From Gemmatimonas sp. (GTDB lineage: Bacteria; Krumholzibacteriota; Krumholzibacteriia; LZORAL124-64-63), in the NCBI GenBank assembly GCA_013824755.1, contig PNOJ01000015.1, positions 1-37,194 on the forward strand: a stretch of DNA of 37,194 bases. The letters run 5' to 3'. Numbering within the stretch: position 1 is the first letter of the stretch; each line of letters starts with the position of its first letter. Shown here piece by piece: positions 16,817 through 25,203 of the stretch. The notes under the pieces were generated by a model. It was not told the origin of the DNA. It made no database searches and worked only from the letters and a program-made list of their open reading frames with translations. The position numbers and the translations under genes are program-made.

Positions 16817-17326
16817 CTACATCGGCGAGAACCCCTGCTCGGCCCAGTACTCGTCCTGCATCATCTTCTCCAGCTCGACCAGGTGCTCGAGGTGCCCGAC
16901 CTCCCACTCGCCCAGCCAGGTGAACAGCTGCTTGAGGCCGGGGTCGTCGGTCTTGGCGGCCTGGTCGCGGTAGTAGTTGATGGCCTTGTTCTCGAGGTCG
17001 CAGCCGATGCCGATCACGGCCATCTCGAAGGTGCCGCGCTTGATCGACTTGCGGAAGGAGTCGTCGATGACGTGGCCGGCGCCGTGGTCCAGCTCGGCGG
17101 GGTGGACCTGCGACAGGTCGATGCGGCCGGCTTCGACCAGGCTCTTGTGCTGCGCCTGCAGCAGCGCGACGTGCTCGTCCTCGTCGCGGGCCAGCGCGGT
17201 GAACATCGTCTTCGCGGCAGGGTCCTGCGTCGTGGCGGCGGCGTGGGAGTAGAGCTGCTGCCCCTTGATCTCGGTCATGATGGCGTTCTTGACGGCCTCG
17301 ATCATCCGCTGCTGTCTGGGGTCCAT
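16817..17326 (-). CDS. Rubrerythrin/ferritin-like di-iron protein
   Basis: A 169-residue four-helix-bundle protein. Candidate di-iron ligands are Glu19, Glu49 and His52 (ExxH), Glu112, and Glu142 and His145 (ExxH), in the rubrerythrin order. There is no C-terminal rubredoxin domain. Such proteins typically detoxify peroxide or handle iron, which suits an anaerobic or microaerophilic host. GGAGGAG lies just before the ATG at 17326. It is 36 bases downstream of mlaD on the same strand, so it may be read through from the mla operon. The physiological role is inferred from the family. Confidence 0.85.
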   Translation of the reverse strand: MDPRQQRMIEAVKNAIMTEIKGQQLYSHAAATTQDPAAKTMFTALARDEDEHVALLQAQHKSLVEAGRIDLSQVHPAELDHGAGHVIDDSFRKSIKRGTFEMAVIGIGCDLENKAINYYRDQAAKTDDPGLKQLFTWLGEWEVGHLEHLVELEKMMQDEYWAEQGFSPM

Positions 17327-17362
17327 GACTCCTCCTCGATCTCCGCCGGGGTCCGGCTGGGG

Positions 17363-18262
17363 CTAGAACAGGCTGACGTGGAAGTAGCGCTTGGGCCTCG
17401 CCTTGACGTCGGCGATCAGGTCCTGCACGGCAACGATGGTCGATTCCGCCTGCGCGTACAAGGAATCATCCTTCAGCATGCGGCCGGCCGTGCCCTCGCC
17501 GGCCTCCAACCGCTCCACGAGCGCCGCCAGCGAGGTGGTGGTCCGCGTCAGCAGGATGGTCAGCGAGTCCACGCGCGACAGCGTCGCGCCGGCGCTCCGC
17601 ATGGTCCCCGCGAGCAGGCTGTCGGGACCGGCGACGGCCGTGCGCACCGCCGCGGTGGTGGCCCGCAGGTCGGCGACCAGGTGCTTCACCTCGGGCGTCA
17701 GCTCCTCGTTCGTGGAGCGCAGGGAGGCCATGGTGATCCGGGTGTCGTCCATGATCGCGCCGATGCGGTCGCCCTCGCGCACCTCCTGCATGAAGGCGGT
17801 CAGCTCGCGGGTCAGCGTCCGCGCCTCCTCCAGGGTGGCGGCCCCCTCGTTCATCATGGCGCCCATGTCCTTGAGCACCTCGCCCCGGAAGACGTGGCCC
17901 GTCGGCGCCGCGGGGCCGGTGCCCGGCGTGATCTCGATCAGCATCTCGCCGACGATGCCCATGCTGGTCAGCGTGATGCGGGAGTCCTGGGTGAGTCCGG
18001 CGTCGGGCTCCACGTAGAAGTCGACGCGGACCTTGTCGCCGATCATCGCGAAGTCCTCGACCGCGCCCAGCCGGATGCCGCGCACCTGGACGCGGTCGTG
18101 GGACTGCAGGCCGCCCACCGCGGTGAAATCCACGGAATAGTGCTCGACGCCGCCGGCGAAACGCACCTGCTTGAACCAGAGCATGCCCCAGATCAGCACC
18201 ACCAGCGAGACGATCACCGTCACGCCGACCTGGATCTCGCGCTTCCTACCCGTCGTCCCCAT
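17363..18262 (-). CDS. mlaD: MlaD/MCE-domain lipid-transport protein
   Basis: A 299-residue inner-membrane-anchored, periplasm-facing protein. One transmembrane helix (about 10-30, VGVTVIVSLVVLIWGMLWF) is followed by the MCE domain at about 35-115 (VDFTAVGGLQSHDRVQVRGIRLGAVEDF). A long helical tail with many heptad-like residues (120-285) follows. The ATG at 18262 is chosen because GGGAGG lies five bases upstream; a GTG two codons earlier is less well placed. It is the substrate-binding ring subunit of the MlaFEBD-type phospholipid transporter and is downstream of the ATPase and permease genes. Transport direction is not decided here. Confidence 0.88.
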   Translation of the reverse strand: MGTTGRKREIQVGVTVIVSLVVLIWGMLWFKQVRFAGGVEHYSVDFTAVGGLQSHDRVQVRGIRLGAVEDFAMIGDKVRVDFYVEPDAGLTQDSRITLTSMGIVGEMLIEITPGTGPAAPTGHVFRGEVLKDMGAMMNEGAATLEEARTLTRELTAFMQEVREGDRIGAIMDDTRITMASLRSTNEELTPEVKHLVADLRATTAAVRTAVAGPDSLLAGTMRSAGATLSRVDSLTILLTRTTTSLAALVERLEAGEGTAGRMLKDDSLYAQAESTIVAVQDLIADVKARPKRYFHVSLF

Positions 18263-18300
18263 GGGCACCTCCCGCGCCGCGGCGGCGCTGGACCAGGAAT

Positions 18301-19113
18301 CTAGAACAGGCCCAGCGGCCCCTGCGCGCTGCCTTCGATGAACTGCCGGACCATCGGGTGGTCCGTGTTGCGGATCTCGTCGACCGACCCGGCGTAGATC
18401 ATGCGGCCGCGGCTGAGCATGGCGACGCGGTCGGCGATCTTGAACGCGCTGGCCATGTCGTGCGTCACCACGATCGACGTCACGTGCAGCTCCCGCTGGA
18501 GCTTCAGGATCAGGTCGTTGATGGCGTCGCCGGTGATCGGGTCCAGGCCGGTGGTCGGCTCGTCGTACAGGATGTAGTCGGGCTCCATGGCGATGGCGCG
18601 CGCCAGCCCGGCGCGCTTCTTCATGCCGCCGGACAGCTCCGACGGCAGCTTGTCCTCGACCTGGGCGAGCCCGACCATGGCCAGGCAGCGGCAGGCGCGC
18701 TCGCGGATCTCCCGCGGCGGCAGGCCCGAGTGCTCGGACAGGCCCAGCCCGACGTTCTCGCAGATGGTCATCGAATCGAACAGCGCGGCGCCCTGGAACA
18801 GCATGCCGAAGCGCTTGCGCAGCTCGAACAGCCCGTCGCGGGGCAGGGCGGTGATCTCGGCGCCGTCGACCCAGATCGCGCCGGCGTCCGGCTCCAGCAG
18901 CCGCACGATGTGCTTCAGCAGCACGGACTTGCCCTCGCCGCTGCGCCCGATGATCACCACCGTCTCGCCGCGCGCGATCGAGAAGTCCAGCCCGTCGAGC
19001 ACCTTGCGGCCCTGGAAGGTCTTGGTCACGCCCTGCAGGGTGATCCCCTGGCGCGCGGCGGGATCCGCGACGCGGAAGTCGGGCGGGGCGGGCATGGCGA
19101 CGGGTCCGGTCAT
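18301..19113 (-). CDS. mlaF: MlaF-type ABC transporter ATPase
   Basis: A 270-residue ATPase for the MlaE/MlaD lipid transporter. The Walker A loop GRSGEGKS (56-63) has Glu in the family-specific position, as in MlaF. The Q-loop is FQGAALFD (106-113), the signature LSGGM is at 160-164, Walker B ILYDEP at 181-186 and the H-loop His218. The ATG at 19113 is four bases after the mlaE stop. A second in-frame ATG at residue 7 is a possible alternative. It stands in the order permease-ATPase-MCE, the usual MlaEFD arrangement. Confidence 0.93.
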   Translation of the reverse strand: MTGPVAMPAPPDFRVADPAARQGITLQGVTKTFQGRKVLDGLDFSIARGETVVIIGRSGEGKSVLLKHIVRLLEPDAGAIWVDGAEITALPRDGLFELRKRFGMLFQGAALFDSMTICENVGLGLSEHSGLPPREIRERACRCLAMVGLAQVEDKLPSELSGGMKKRAGLARAIAMEPDYILYDEPTTGLDPITGDAINDLILKLQRELHVTSIVVTHDMASAFKIADRVAMLSRGRMIYAGSVDEIRNTDHPMVRQFIEGSAQGPLGLF

Positions 19114-19117
19114 CGCG

Positions 19118-19906
19118 TCACTTCCCGAAGACGATCTGGAACAGGAAGGTGGCCAGCAGATAGTCCGCCACCAGCACGCTCAGGCAGCTGCCGACCACGG
19201 CCATCATCGTCGCGTTGCCCACGCCCTCGGCGCCGCCGCGGGTGTTCAGGCCGAAGTAGAGGCCGGACAGGGCGATGATCGCGCCGAAGAAGAAGGACTT
19301 CAGCAGCCCGCTGAACAGGTCGGCCAGGTCGAAGTACATCAGCAGGCCTTCCTTGAAGGTGCTGATGGTCACGTCCATGGTCGCGACCGAGACGAAGTAG
19401 CCGCTGACGATGGCGATGGCGTCGGCGAAGACGGTGATCACCGGCAGCATCAGGAACGTCGCCACGAAGCGCGGCATCGCCAGGTAGCGCATCGGGTCGA
19501 TGGCCAGCATCTCCAGCGCGTCGAGCTGCTCGGTCACCTTCATGGTGCCCAGCTCGGCGGCGTAGTTGGCGCACAGCCGGCCGCCGACGACCAGGGCCAC
19601 CAGCACCGGACCCAGCTCGATGAAGACGGACTTGGAGATGACCGTCCCGAGGAACTTCATCGGGACGTAGGCCTGCATCTGGTAGACGGCCTGCACGGCC
19701 GTCACCGCGCCCACGAAGATCGAGGTCGTCAGGACCAGCGGGAGCGACCCCACCCCGACGATGTGCATCTGCTCGAGCACCTGCCGGCGCATCCGGGGGA
19801 TCTGGGGCAGCTGCCGCAGGATGTCCAGCAGCAGCAGGCTGCCACGGCCCGCGTTGGCCAGGGCGGCCAGGGTCCTGTCGCCGATTCCGAAGAGGATGGA
19901 TGTCAT
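19118..19906 (-). CDS. mlaE: MlaE-type ABC transporter permease
   Basis: A 262-residue inner-membrane permease with five to six hydrophobic segments and the MlaE motif region (VFIELGPVLVALVVGGRLCANYAAELGTMKVTEQLDAL). The ATG at 19906 is chosen over a GTG 13 codons upstream. That GTG would lie inside a strong promoter, and the shorter form starts at a typical N-terminus (MTSILFGIGDR). No MlaB (STAS) or MlaC (periplasmic carrier) gene is found in the window. It leads the mla operon, followed by mlaF at a 4-base gap. Confidence 0.9.
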   Translation of the reverse strand: MTSILFGIGDRTLAALANAGRGSLLLLDILRQLPQIPRMRRQVLEQMHIVGVGSLPLVLTTSIFVGAVTAVQAVYQMQAYVPMKFLGTVISKSVFIELGPVLVALVVGGRLCANYAAELGTMKVTEQLDALEMLAIDPMRYLAMPRFVATFLMLPVITVFADAIAIVSGYFVSVATMDVTISTFKEGLLMYFDLADLFSGLLKSFFFGAIIALSGLYFGLNTRGGAEGVGNATMMAVVGSCLSVLVADYLLATFLFQIVFGK

Positions 19907-19915
19907 AACGGCCCG

Positions 19916-19944
19916 AATATAAACGGACTTCGGCCGGGTGTCCA
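19916..19944 (-). promoter_or_regulatory. Strong sigma70-type promoter of the mla operon, nearly leaderless
   Basis: On the minus strand, TGGACA (19944-19939) and TATATT (19921-19916) are exactly 17 bases apart, each matching five of six consensus bases. The expected transcription start falls about three bases before the mlaE ATG at 19906. The mRNA would therefore be nearly leaderless, with no room for a Shine-Dalgarno. Confidence 0.6.
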
Positions 19945-20044
19945 CCCGGGGACGCCTCCGGCCGCACGTTGATCATGAATTTGCGTTTTCCTTTGTGATA
20001 GGATTCCGGTGTCGAGGGGGGACCCGAATCGGAGGGGGGACGAC

Positions 20045-23000
20045 ATGTCGAACCGATCCGTTCCGCCGTGCTTGATGCTGCCGTTGCTGTGCCTGCTGTC
20101 CGCATCCGTCGCCACCGCCCAGGAGCGCTATCCCGCAACGCCCGATCTCGTCGAGATCATGTTCATCCAGGAGAGCTCCGTGCGCCTGGTCGGCGGCGTG
20201 CTCGTCGACCACAGCGGCCTGAACGCGACCGCCGGCGTGGAGGAACTCCTGTCCCTGCGACCCCACGAGTGGGAGCGCCTGTCCCCCGCCGCGGAGCCCG
20301 ATCTGGACCAGCTCGAGATCGAGGGCGAGCTCGCCACGGGCCTGGATCTCTACAACCTGAACAACGCCTATATCCTGCGCTTCCTGGCGCCGCAGCCCGA
20401 CCTCTGGCTGGTCGCCGCCGATCTCGAGGCGCTGCCGGGCATCCACCTGGCGATGCCCGTGCCCCTGCCGCAGGAGCTGCCCCTGCCGCCGCCCTACACG
20501 TTCCTGCAGGGCTACCTGAATCCCGCCTCGTCGCTGCCGTCGGCCGGCGTGGACGCCTACGCCGCCTGGACGTACCCCGGCGGCAACGGTTCGGGCGTGA
20601 CGGTCTGCGACCTCGAGTACGACTGGAACTACAACCACCAGGACGTGACCCAGGCCGTCGGCTCGCAGATCAACACCAACGTCGTCGATCCCTTCGCCGC
20701 GTACCCCTACCCCAGCCATCGGCACGGCGCCGCCGTGATCGGCGAACTGGTCAGCGACGCCAACGGCTGGGGAACGACCGGCGTCTGCCCCGGCGCCACC
20801 CTGCTGACCTGCGGCACGTACTACGGCTCGAGCCCGCTCTGGAACGTCGCCGGCGCCATCAGCCTGGCGGCCGTCGTCCTGCAGGCCGGGGACGTCATCC
20901 TGCTGGAGCAGCAGTGGGACTACAGCGGCTCGGCGAACCTGGGCCACTACGTCCCGATCGAGTGGTGGGGTTCCACGTCGACGCCCCCCAACCAGAACCA
21001 GAGCTACAACCTCGTCTACGCCGCGATCCAGTCGGCCGTGGCCAACGGCATCCACGTGGTCGAGGCCGGCGGCAACGGCAACCGCGACACCGGCGCCCTG
21101 AACTGGTCGGCGATTCGGGCGCGATCATCGTCGGCGCCGGCGGCACGGGCCACACGGCCCACGGCGACCGCGTGCGCATGGCCTTCTCCAGCTACGGCCC
21201 CCGCTTCGACCTGCAGGGCTGGGGCGAGAACGTGACCACCACCGGCCACAACTTCGACCTCTACAGCGCCGAGGGCCTGAACCTCCACTACACGAAGCTG
21301 TTCAGCGGCACCTCGAGCGCCTCGCCCATCGTGGCCGGCGCGGTGGCCTGCCTGCAGGGCTGGTGGGCCGGCAGCGGCCAGACCACGCCGATCCCGCCCG
21401 CGCTGATGCGTTCGACCCTGAAGACCACCGGCACCGCCCAGGACTCGGTCGGGACCAAGCCCATCGGCCCGCGCCCGAACCTGGCGGCGGCCATCGCCAC
21501 CCTGACGCCGACCGCGTCGTGGGTGAACGTGGCGACGGGGCCCCTGGCCGACGCCGGCCTGACGAACTCGGTCGCCTGGGGCGATCGCGACAACGACGGC
21601 GATCCCGACCTCTACCTCGTGAACTTCCAGAGCATCTGCCACTACCTGGAGAATCTCGGCGGCGGCTTCTTCATGGACGCGACCGTCATGCCCGAGGCCA
21701 ACCAGGCGGCGGGCGGCGCGGCCGCCTGGGGCGACGCCGACAACGACGGCGACCCCGACCTCTACGTCGGCAACTACTCCGCGCCGAACCGGCTCCTGCG
21801 CAACGACCTGCTGTCCTTCTTCGACGCCTTCGCCATGCCCGAGAGCGATGGGGCCGACGCCGCCGGCGTGAGCTGGGTCGACTTCGACAGCGACGGTTGG
21901 CTCGACCTGCACGTCACGACGGTCAACGGCCTGCCCGACCGGCTGTTCCGCAACCTGAACGGCCAGCCGGGTCCCGGCGGCTTCGTCGACGTGACCCAGC
22001 CGCCGCTCGACGACGTCGACGACTCCCGCGACGGCGCCTGGGCCGACTACGACGGCGACGGCGACCAGGACCTCTACCTGACCAAGACGACCTCCGGGCA
22101 GCCCAGCCGGATGCTGCGCAACGACGCCGGCACCTTCGTCGACGCGACGACGCCTCCCCTGCTGGACAACGGCCCCTCGACCGGCGCCTGCTGGGGCGAC
22201 TACGACAACGATGGCGACCTCGACCTCTACCTGGTGAAGCCCGTGTCGCTGCCCAACCGCCTGCTGCGCAACGACGGTGGCGGCAACTTCACCGACGTCA
22301 CCGCCGGCCCGCTCGCCGACACCGGCGGCGGCATGGGCGCCTGCTGGGGCGACTACGACAACGACGGCGACCTCGACCTCTACGTGGTCAACTACAGCAC
22401 GGGCTCGATCGGCAGCGGCGTCAACCGCCTGCTGCGCAACGACGGCGCCGGCGTCTTCACCGACGACACTGCCAACCCGCTCTACGCCGGCGGCATCGGC
22501 CGTGCGGCCGCCTTCGCCGACCACGACCGCGACGGCGACCTCGACCTGTACCTCGGCAACTACGGGGCGAACGCGCTCTTCCGCAACGACCTCAACAACG
22601 GGAACGCTTGGCTGCACGTGAAGCTGGAGGGCACGAGCAACAACGCGTCGGCCGTCGGCGCGCGCGTGACGATCTGGTCGCCCGGGCTCGGGATGCAGAT
22701 GCGGGAGGTTTCGGACATGACGGCCGGCCCCGGCCAGGGCGACCTGCTGGTGGAGTTCGGGCTGGGCGGCGACGCCGGGATCGACTCGCTGCGCGTGGAC
22801 TGGCCGAACGGCAACGTCCAGAGGCTGCCGCTACCGATAGCCGCCAATCAGGTCGTCGGCGTCCTGGACAACACGGTGACCGCCGTGCGTGACGACGGGG
22901 TCCCCGACCGGTACACGATCCATCGCGCCATCCCCAATCCGTTCAACCCGTCCACGACGATCCAGTACGATGTGCCTTGCGACGGTCGGGTGGAACTCGG

Positions 23001-23184
23001 CATCTACGACGCCGGCGGCCGATTGTTGCGGCGCCTGCACGCCGGCGTCGTGACGACGGGCCGCCACGACGTCGTCTGGGACGGCCGCGACGACCGCGGC
23101 GGCACGGTCGGCGCCGGCGTCTACTTCGCGCGACTGGACGCGCCGGGCGCCGCCGCGACCCTCAAGATCCTGCTCGTGAAGTAG
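20045..23184 (+). CDS. Subtilisin-like secreted peptidase with VCBS-type repeats and FlgD-like Ig domain, frameshifted
   Basis: A signal peptide (MSNRSVPPCLMLPLLCLL...) opens the protein at the ATG 20045, preceded by GGAGGGGGG. The S8 domain has Asp189 and His227, then an Asn-containing GGNGN (342-346). At 21107-21110 the frame breaks after LNWS. Adding one G there restores GDSGAIIVGAG and puts the catalytic serine at position 424 (SGTSS). The restored protein has about 1046 residues. Seven FG-GAP/VCBS-like repeats of the form WGDxDNDGDxDLYLxN lie at about 21571-22560. An ASPIC/UnbV-like domain follows (about 22617-22850). The last part is the FlgD-like Ig module (NPFNPSTTIQYDVP, VVWDGRDDRGG). 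As written the product stops early; see the finding on frameshifts. Confidence 0.8.
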
Positions 23185-23202
23185 TCAACCGACCCTGCCG
23201 CG

Positions 23203-23240
23203 AGGCCCCGCCGTCGACGACGGCGGGGCCTTCTCTTTGT
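23203..23240 (+). terminator. Strong intrinsic terminator after the VCBS-repeat gene
   Basis: A perfect 13-bp stem, AGGCCCCGCCGTC (23203-23215) with GACGGCGGGGCCT (23219-23231), has a 3-base loop. It is followed by TTCTCTTTGT. Confidence 0.85.
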
Positions 23241-23274
23241 GCGGCAACGAGTTGCAGCGGCGGCCACAAACAGC

Positions 23275-23301
23275 TCAAGTTCAAGGCCGATCGGCCGATG
23301 G
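23275..23301 (+). promoter_or_regulatory. FliA (sigma28)-like flagellar promoter
   Basis: TCAAGTTC (23275-23282), an 11-base spacer, and GCCGATGG (23294-23301) closely follow the sigma28 consensus TAAAGTTT-N11-GCCGATAA. Twelve of sixteen positions match and the spacer is exact. It lies 21 bases before the start of a flagellar-rod-like gene. A perfect 12-bp palindrome GGCCGATCGGCC (23285-23296) overlaps its spacer. Confidence 0.6.
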
Positions 23302-23322
23302 CGTAGGCGGGAGGTTCTCGCC

Positions 23323-23565
23323 GTGAGTGTCCAGGCCGTCGCCAACGCCATGTCCGCCATGATGGCCCAGCAGGACCGCCTGGCCGGCGTCGCCGAGCGC
23401 GTGGCGAGGTGGCGGCACACCGACGCCGCCCGGGGGCCCGCGCCGGCGGAACTGGTGCGCGACGTCATCGAAGCCGAGGAGGCCCTGCGCGCCTTCCGCT
23501 CCAACGCCGCGGTGCTGCGTACCGCGGACCGCCTGACCGGCCTGCTGCTCGACGAGTGGGCCTGA
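23323..23565 (+). CDS. Mini flagellar basal-body rod-like protein
   Basis: An 80-residue protein from a GTG at 23323, with GGGAGG eight bases upstream. The N-terminal segment (AVANAMSAMMAQQDRLAGVAERVA) resembles the rod/hook N-terminal helix pattern of flagellar axial proteins. The C-terminal segment (ELVRDVIEAEEALRAFRSNAAVLRTADRL) resembles the rod C-terminal helix (EEMVxMxxAQRAYEANxxVxxTADEM). Almost nothing lies between the two helices, so the protein is far shorter than FlgB, FlgC or FlgG. Small FlgEFG-like proteins of this type occur in some lineages. The FliA-like promoter upstream supports a flagellar link. No other flagellar gene is in the window. Confidence 0.5.
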   Translation: MSVQAVANAMSAMMAQQDRLAGVAERVARWRHTDAARGPAPAELVRDVIEAEEALRAFRSNAAVLRTADRLTGLLLDEWA

Positions 23566-23643
23566 TCCTCGCCGGCCGACACCTCGCCGATCCCCGTCCG
23601 CCAGGTCGGCCACCGAGGCGCCTCTCCCCCGTGAGTGTTCGAA

Positions 23644-23662
23644 ACGGCTCGTGAGCCGTCAG
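23644..23662 (-). terminator. Short hairpin overlapping the hydrolase stop codon
   Basis: ACGGCTC (23644-23650) and GAGCCGT (23653-23659) form a 7-bp stem with a 2-base loop, just at the end of the minus-strand metallo-hydrolase gene. The following bases on the minus strand are only weakly T-rich. Confidence 0.35.
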
Positions 23663-24543
23663 CCGAGCATGCCTTCCAGGGTGTTGCGCAGGAAATCCGC
23701 CTCGCGTTCGCGCAGGTCGTCCTCGAGATCCGCGAAGGTCGCGAACCAGGGGTCGACGTCGGCCAGCCGGCGCAGCGCCGCGGCCTGCAGCTGCGGCGTC
23801 CAGGCCGGGCCGTGCGTCGCGCGCAGCCCGTCGAGCGTCGCGGTCCACGTCAGCAGCTGTTCGCGCGCCGCCCCCAGGAAGCGGGCGGGCTCGCTGTTCA
23901 GTCCATGGTGCCCCCACGCCAGGCGCGCCGGCGCCGGCTCGAGCGCGAGCAGCAGGTCGAGCGACCGCAGCGCCGTCGGGAGGTGGAAGCGCGGCGGCGT
24001 GGCCGGCCGCAGGTACGGCGCGCCGCCGCGCGTCGGGCAGGTCATGCCCGCCGCCTCGCCCACGAAGAGCGTGCCGTCGTCGAGGTAGCACTGGTGGTGG
24101 GGGGCGTGGCCCGGGGTGTGGAAGGTGCGGATGCCCAGCGGCGTCAGCGACGACGGCGGGTCGATGCGGTCGGCCGGCAGCGGCAGCGGCCGTCCGAAGA
24201 GCGGCGCCAGGTCACGCAGCACCTGCAGCGATCCCTCCCACAGACGCTGCGGGTCGACCAGGTGGCGGGCCGCTTCCTCCCAGACCACGACGCGCGCCTC
24301 CGGGAAGGCCGCCGCGAGGTGGCCGGCGCCGCCGCCGTGGTCGAGGTGGATGTGCGTCAGCAGGATGCGGTCCAGGCGCGTCACGCCGAGGCGGCGCAGC
24401 TCGGACGTCAGGTGCGGGATCGTGCTCGCGGGGCCCGGGTCGACCACGTAGGCCTCGCCGCCGCGCCGCCGCAGCCAGCAGCTGATGAACTTGCGGTAGC
24501 CGCGGCGCGGCTGGTCGAGATCGATGAGGGTCAGGTCGTCCAT
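23659..24543 (-). CDS. Metallo-beta-lactamase-fold hydrolase
   Basis: A 294-residue MBL-superfamily hydrolase. The zinc motif HIHLDH (64-69) gives His64, His66, Asp68 and His69. Further conserved His occur in TFHTPGHAPHH (about 142-152) and near WGHHGL (about 213-218). It resembles glyoxalase-II/RNase Z-like MBL proteins of undefined substrate. The ATG at 24543 has GGGAG in a good position. It is transcribed after the LON-domain gene (17-base gap) on the same strand. Substrate unknown. Confidence 0.8.
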   Translation of the reverse strand: MDDLTLIDLDQPRRGYRKFISCWLRRRGGEAYVVDPGPASTIPHLTSELRRLGVTRLDRILLTHIHLDHGGGAGHLAAAFPEARVVVWEEAARHLVDPQRLWEGSLQVLRDLAPLFGRPLPLPADRIDPPSSLTPLGIRTFHTPGHAPHHQCYLDDGTLFVGEAAGMTCPTRGGAPYLRPATPPRFHLPTALRSLDLLLALEPAPARLAWGHHGLNSEPARFLGAAREQLLTWTATLDGLRATHGPAWTPQLQAAALRRLADVDPWFATFADLEDDLREREADFLRNTLEGMLG

Positions 24544-24560
24544 GGGGCTCCCGTCGTCGC

Positions 24561-25169
24561 TCAGGCTTCGGCCGCGTCGGCCAGCCCGTCGAGCCAGGTC
24601 AGGGCCGCCTCGGCGCGACGCGTCACGTGGCGTTCGGCCATGGCCCATGCCTTGCGTTCGCGCGACAGCGGCAGGTGCTGGAAGAGGAGGTCGGCGAGCA
24701 GCCCGGTGTCCAGGCCGGAGGAGAGCTCCACGCCGGGCAGCATGCGCGAGGCCACGGCGTCGCGCAGCCGCGGGACCAGGGCCGCGTCGCTCTGCGGCTC
24801 CCCGGGCACGTCGTCGAGGACTTCGGCGTGGACGCGGCGGTAGAGGCGGTCGCTCGGCGCCTCCTCGATGCTCAGGCGGTCGAGGCCCAGCAGCCAGATC
24901 AGGTAGCGGCCGTCGTCAAGGCGGCGGTGGCTGACGATCTCGCCCAGGCCGGCGAACGGCAGCACGGCGGGACCGCGGGGCGTCGGCGCGCCCGCCGGGT
25001 CCAGGCAGCCGAGCGCCAGGCGCCCGGCGGTGTCCAGCAGGTCGGCGACCATCTGCCGGTAGCGCGGCTCGAAGACGTGCAGCGGCACCAGGGCGCCCGG
25101 GAACAGGAAGGCGTCCGGCAGCGGGAACAGGGGCAGGTCCGTGATCCGGCGCAGTCCGGGTGGAGTCAT
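24561..25169 (-). CDS. Standalone LON substrate-binding-domain protein
   Basis: A 202-residue protein made of the N-terminal substrate-binding (LON/PUA-like) domain of Lon proteases, without ATPase or peptidase domains. The diagnostic opening LPLFPLPDAFLFPGALVPLHVFEPRYRQMV occupies about residues 10-40. The later RYLIWLLGLDRL region and a helical C-terminal part match single-domain family members. Their biochemical role is not settled. The ATG at 25169 is the first after the dnaB stop in this frame that starts just before the domain. It lies between dnaB and the metallo-hydrolase. Confidence 0.85.
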   Translation of the reverse strand: MTPPGLRRITDLPLFPLPDAFLFPGALVPLHVFEPRYRQMVADLLDTAGRLALGCLDPAGAPTPRGPAVLPFAGLGEIVSHRRLDDGRYLIWLLGLDRLSIEEAPSDRLYRRVHAEVLDDVPGEPQSDAALVPRLRDAVASRMLPGVELSSGLDTGLLADLLFQHLPLSRERKAWAMAERHVTRRAEAALTWLDGLADAAEA

Positions 25170-25203
25170 CGCGTCGGCACCCTCGTCGGCCCGCCGCCCG
25201 CGC

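Noticed and set aside
21571-22560. Repeated DNA in the second subtilisin-like gene, considered as a CRISPR or satellite
   Set aside because: The repeats are protein-level VCBS/FG-GAP copies (WGDxDNDGD) with degenerate codons, not conserved DNA repeats with spacers.
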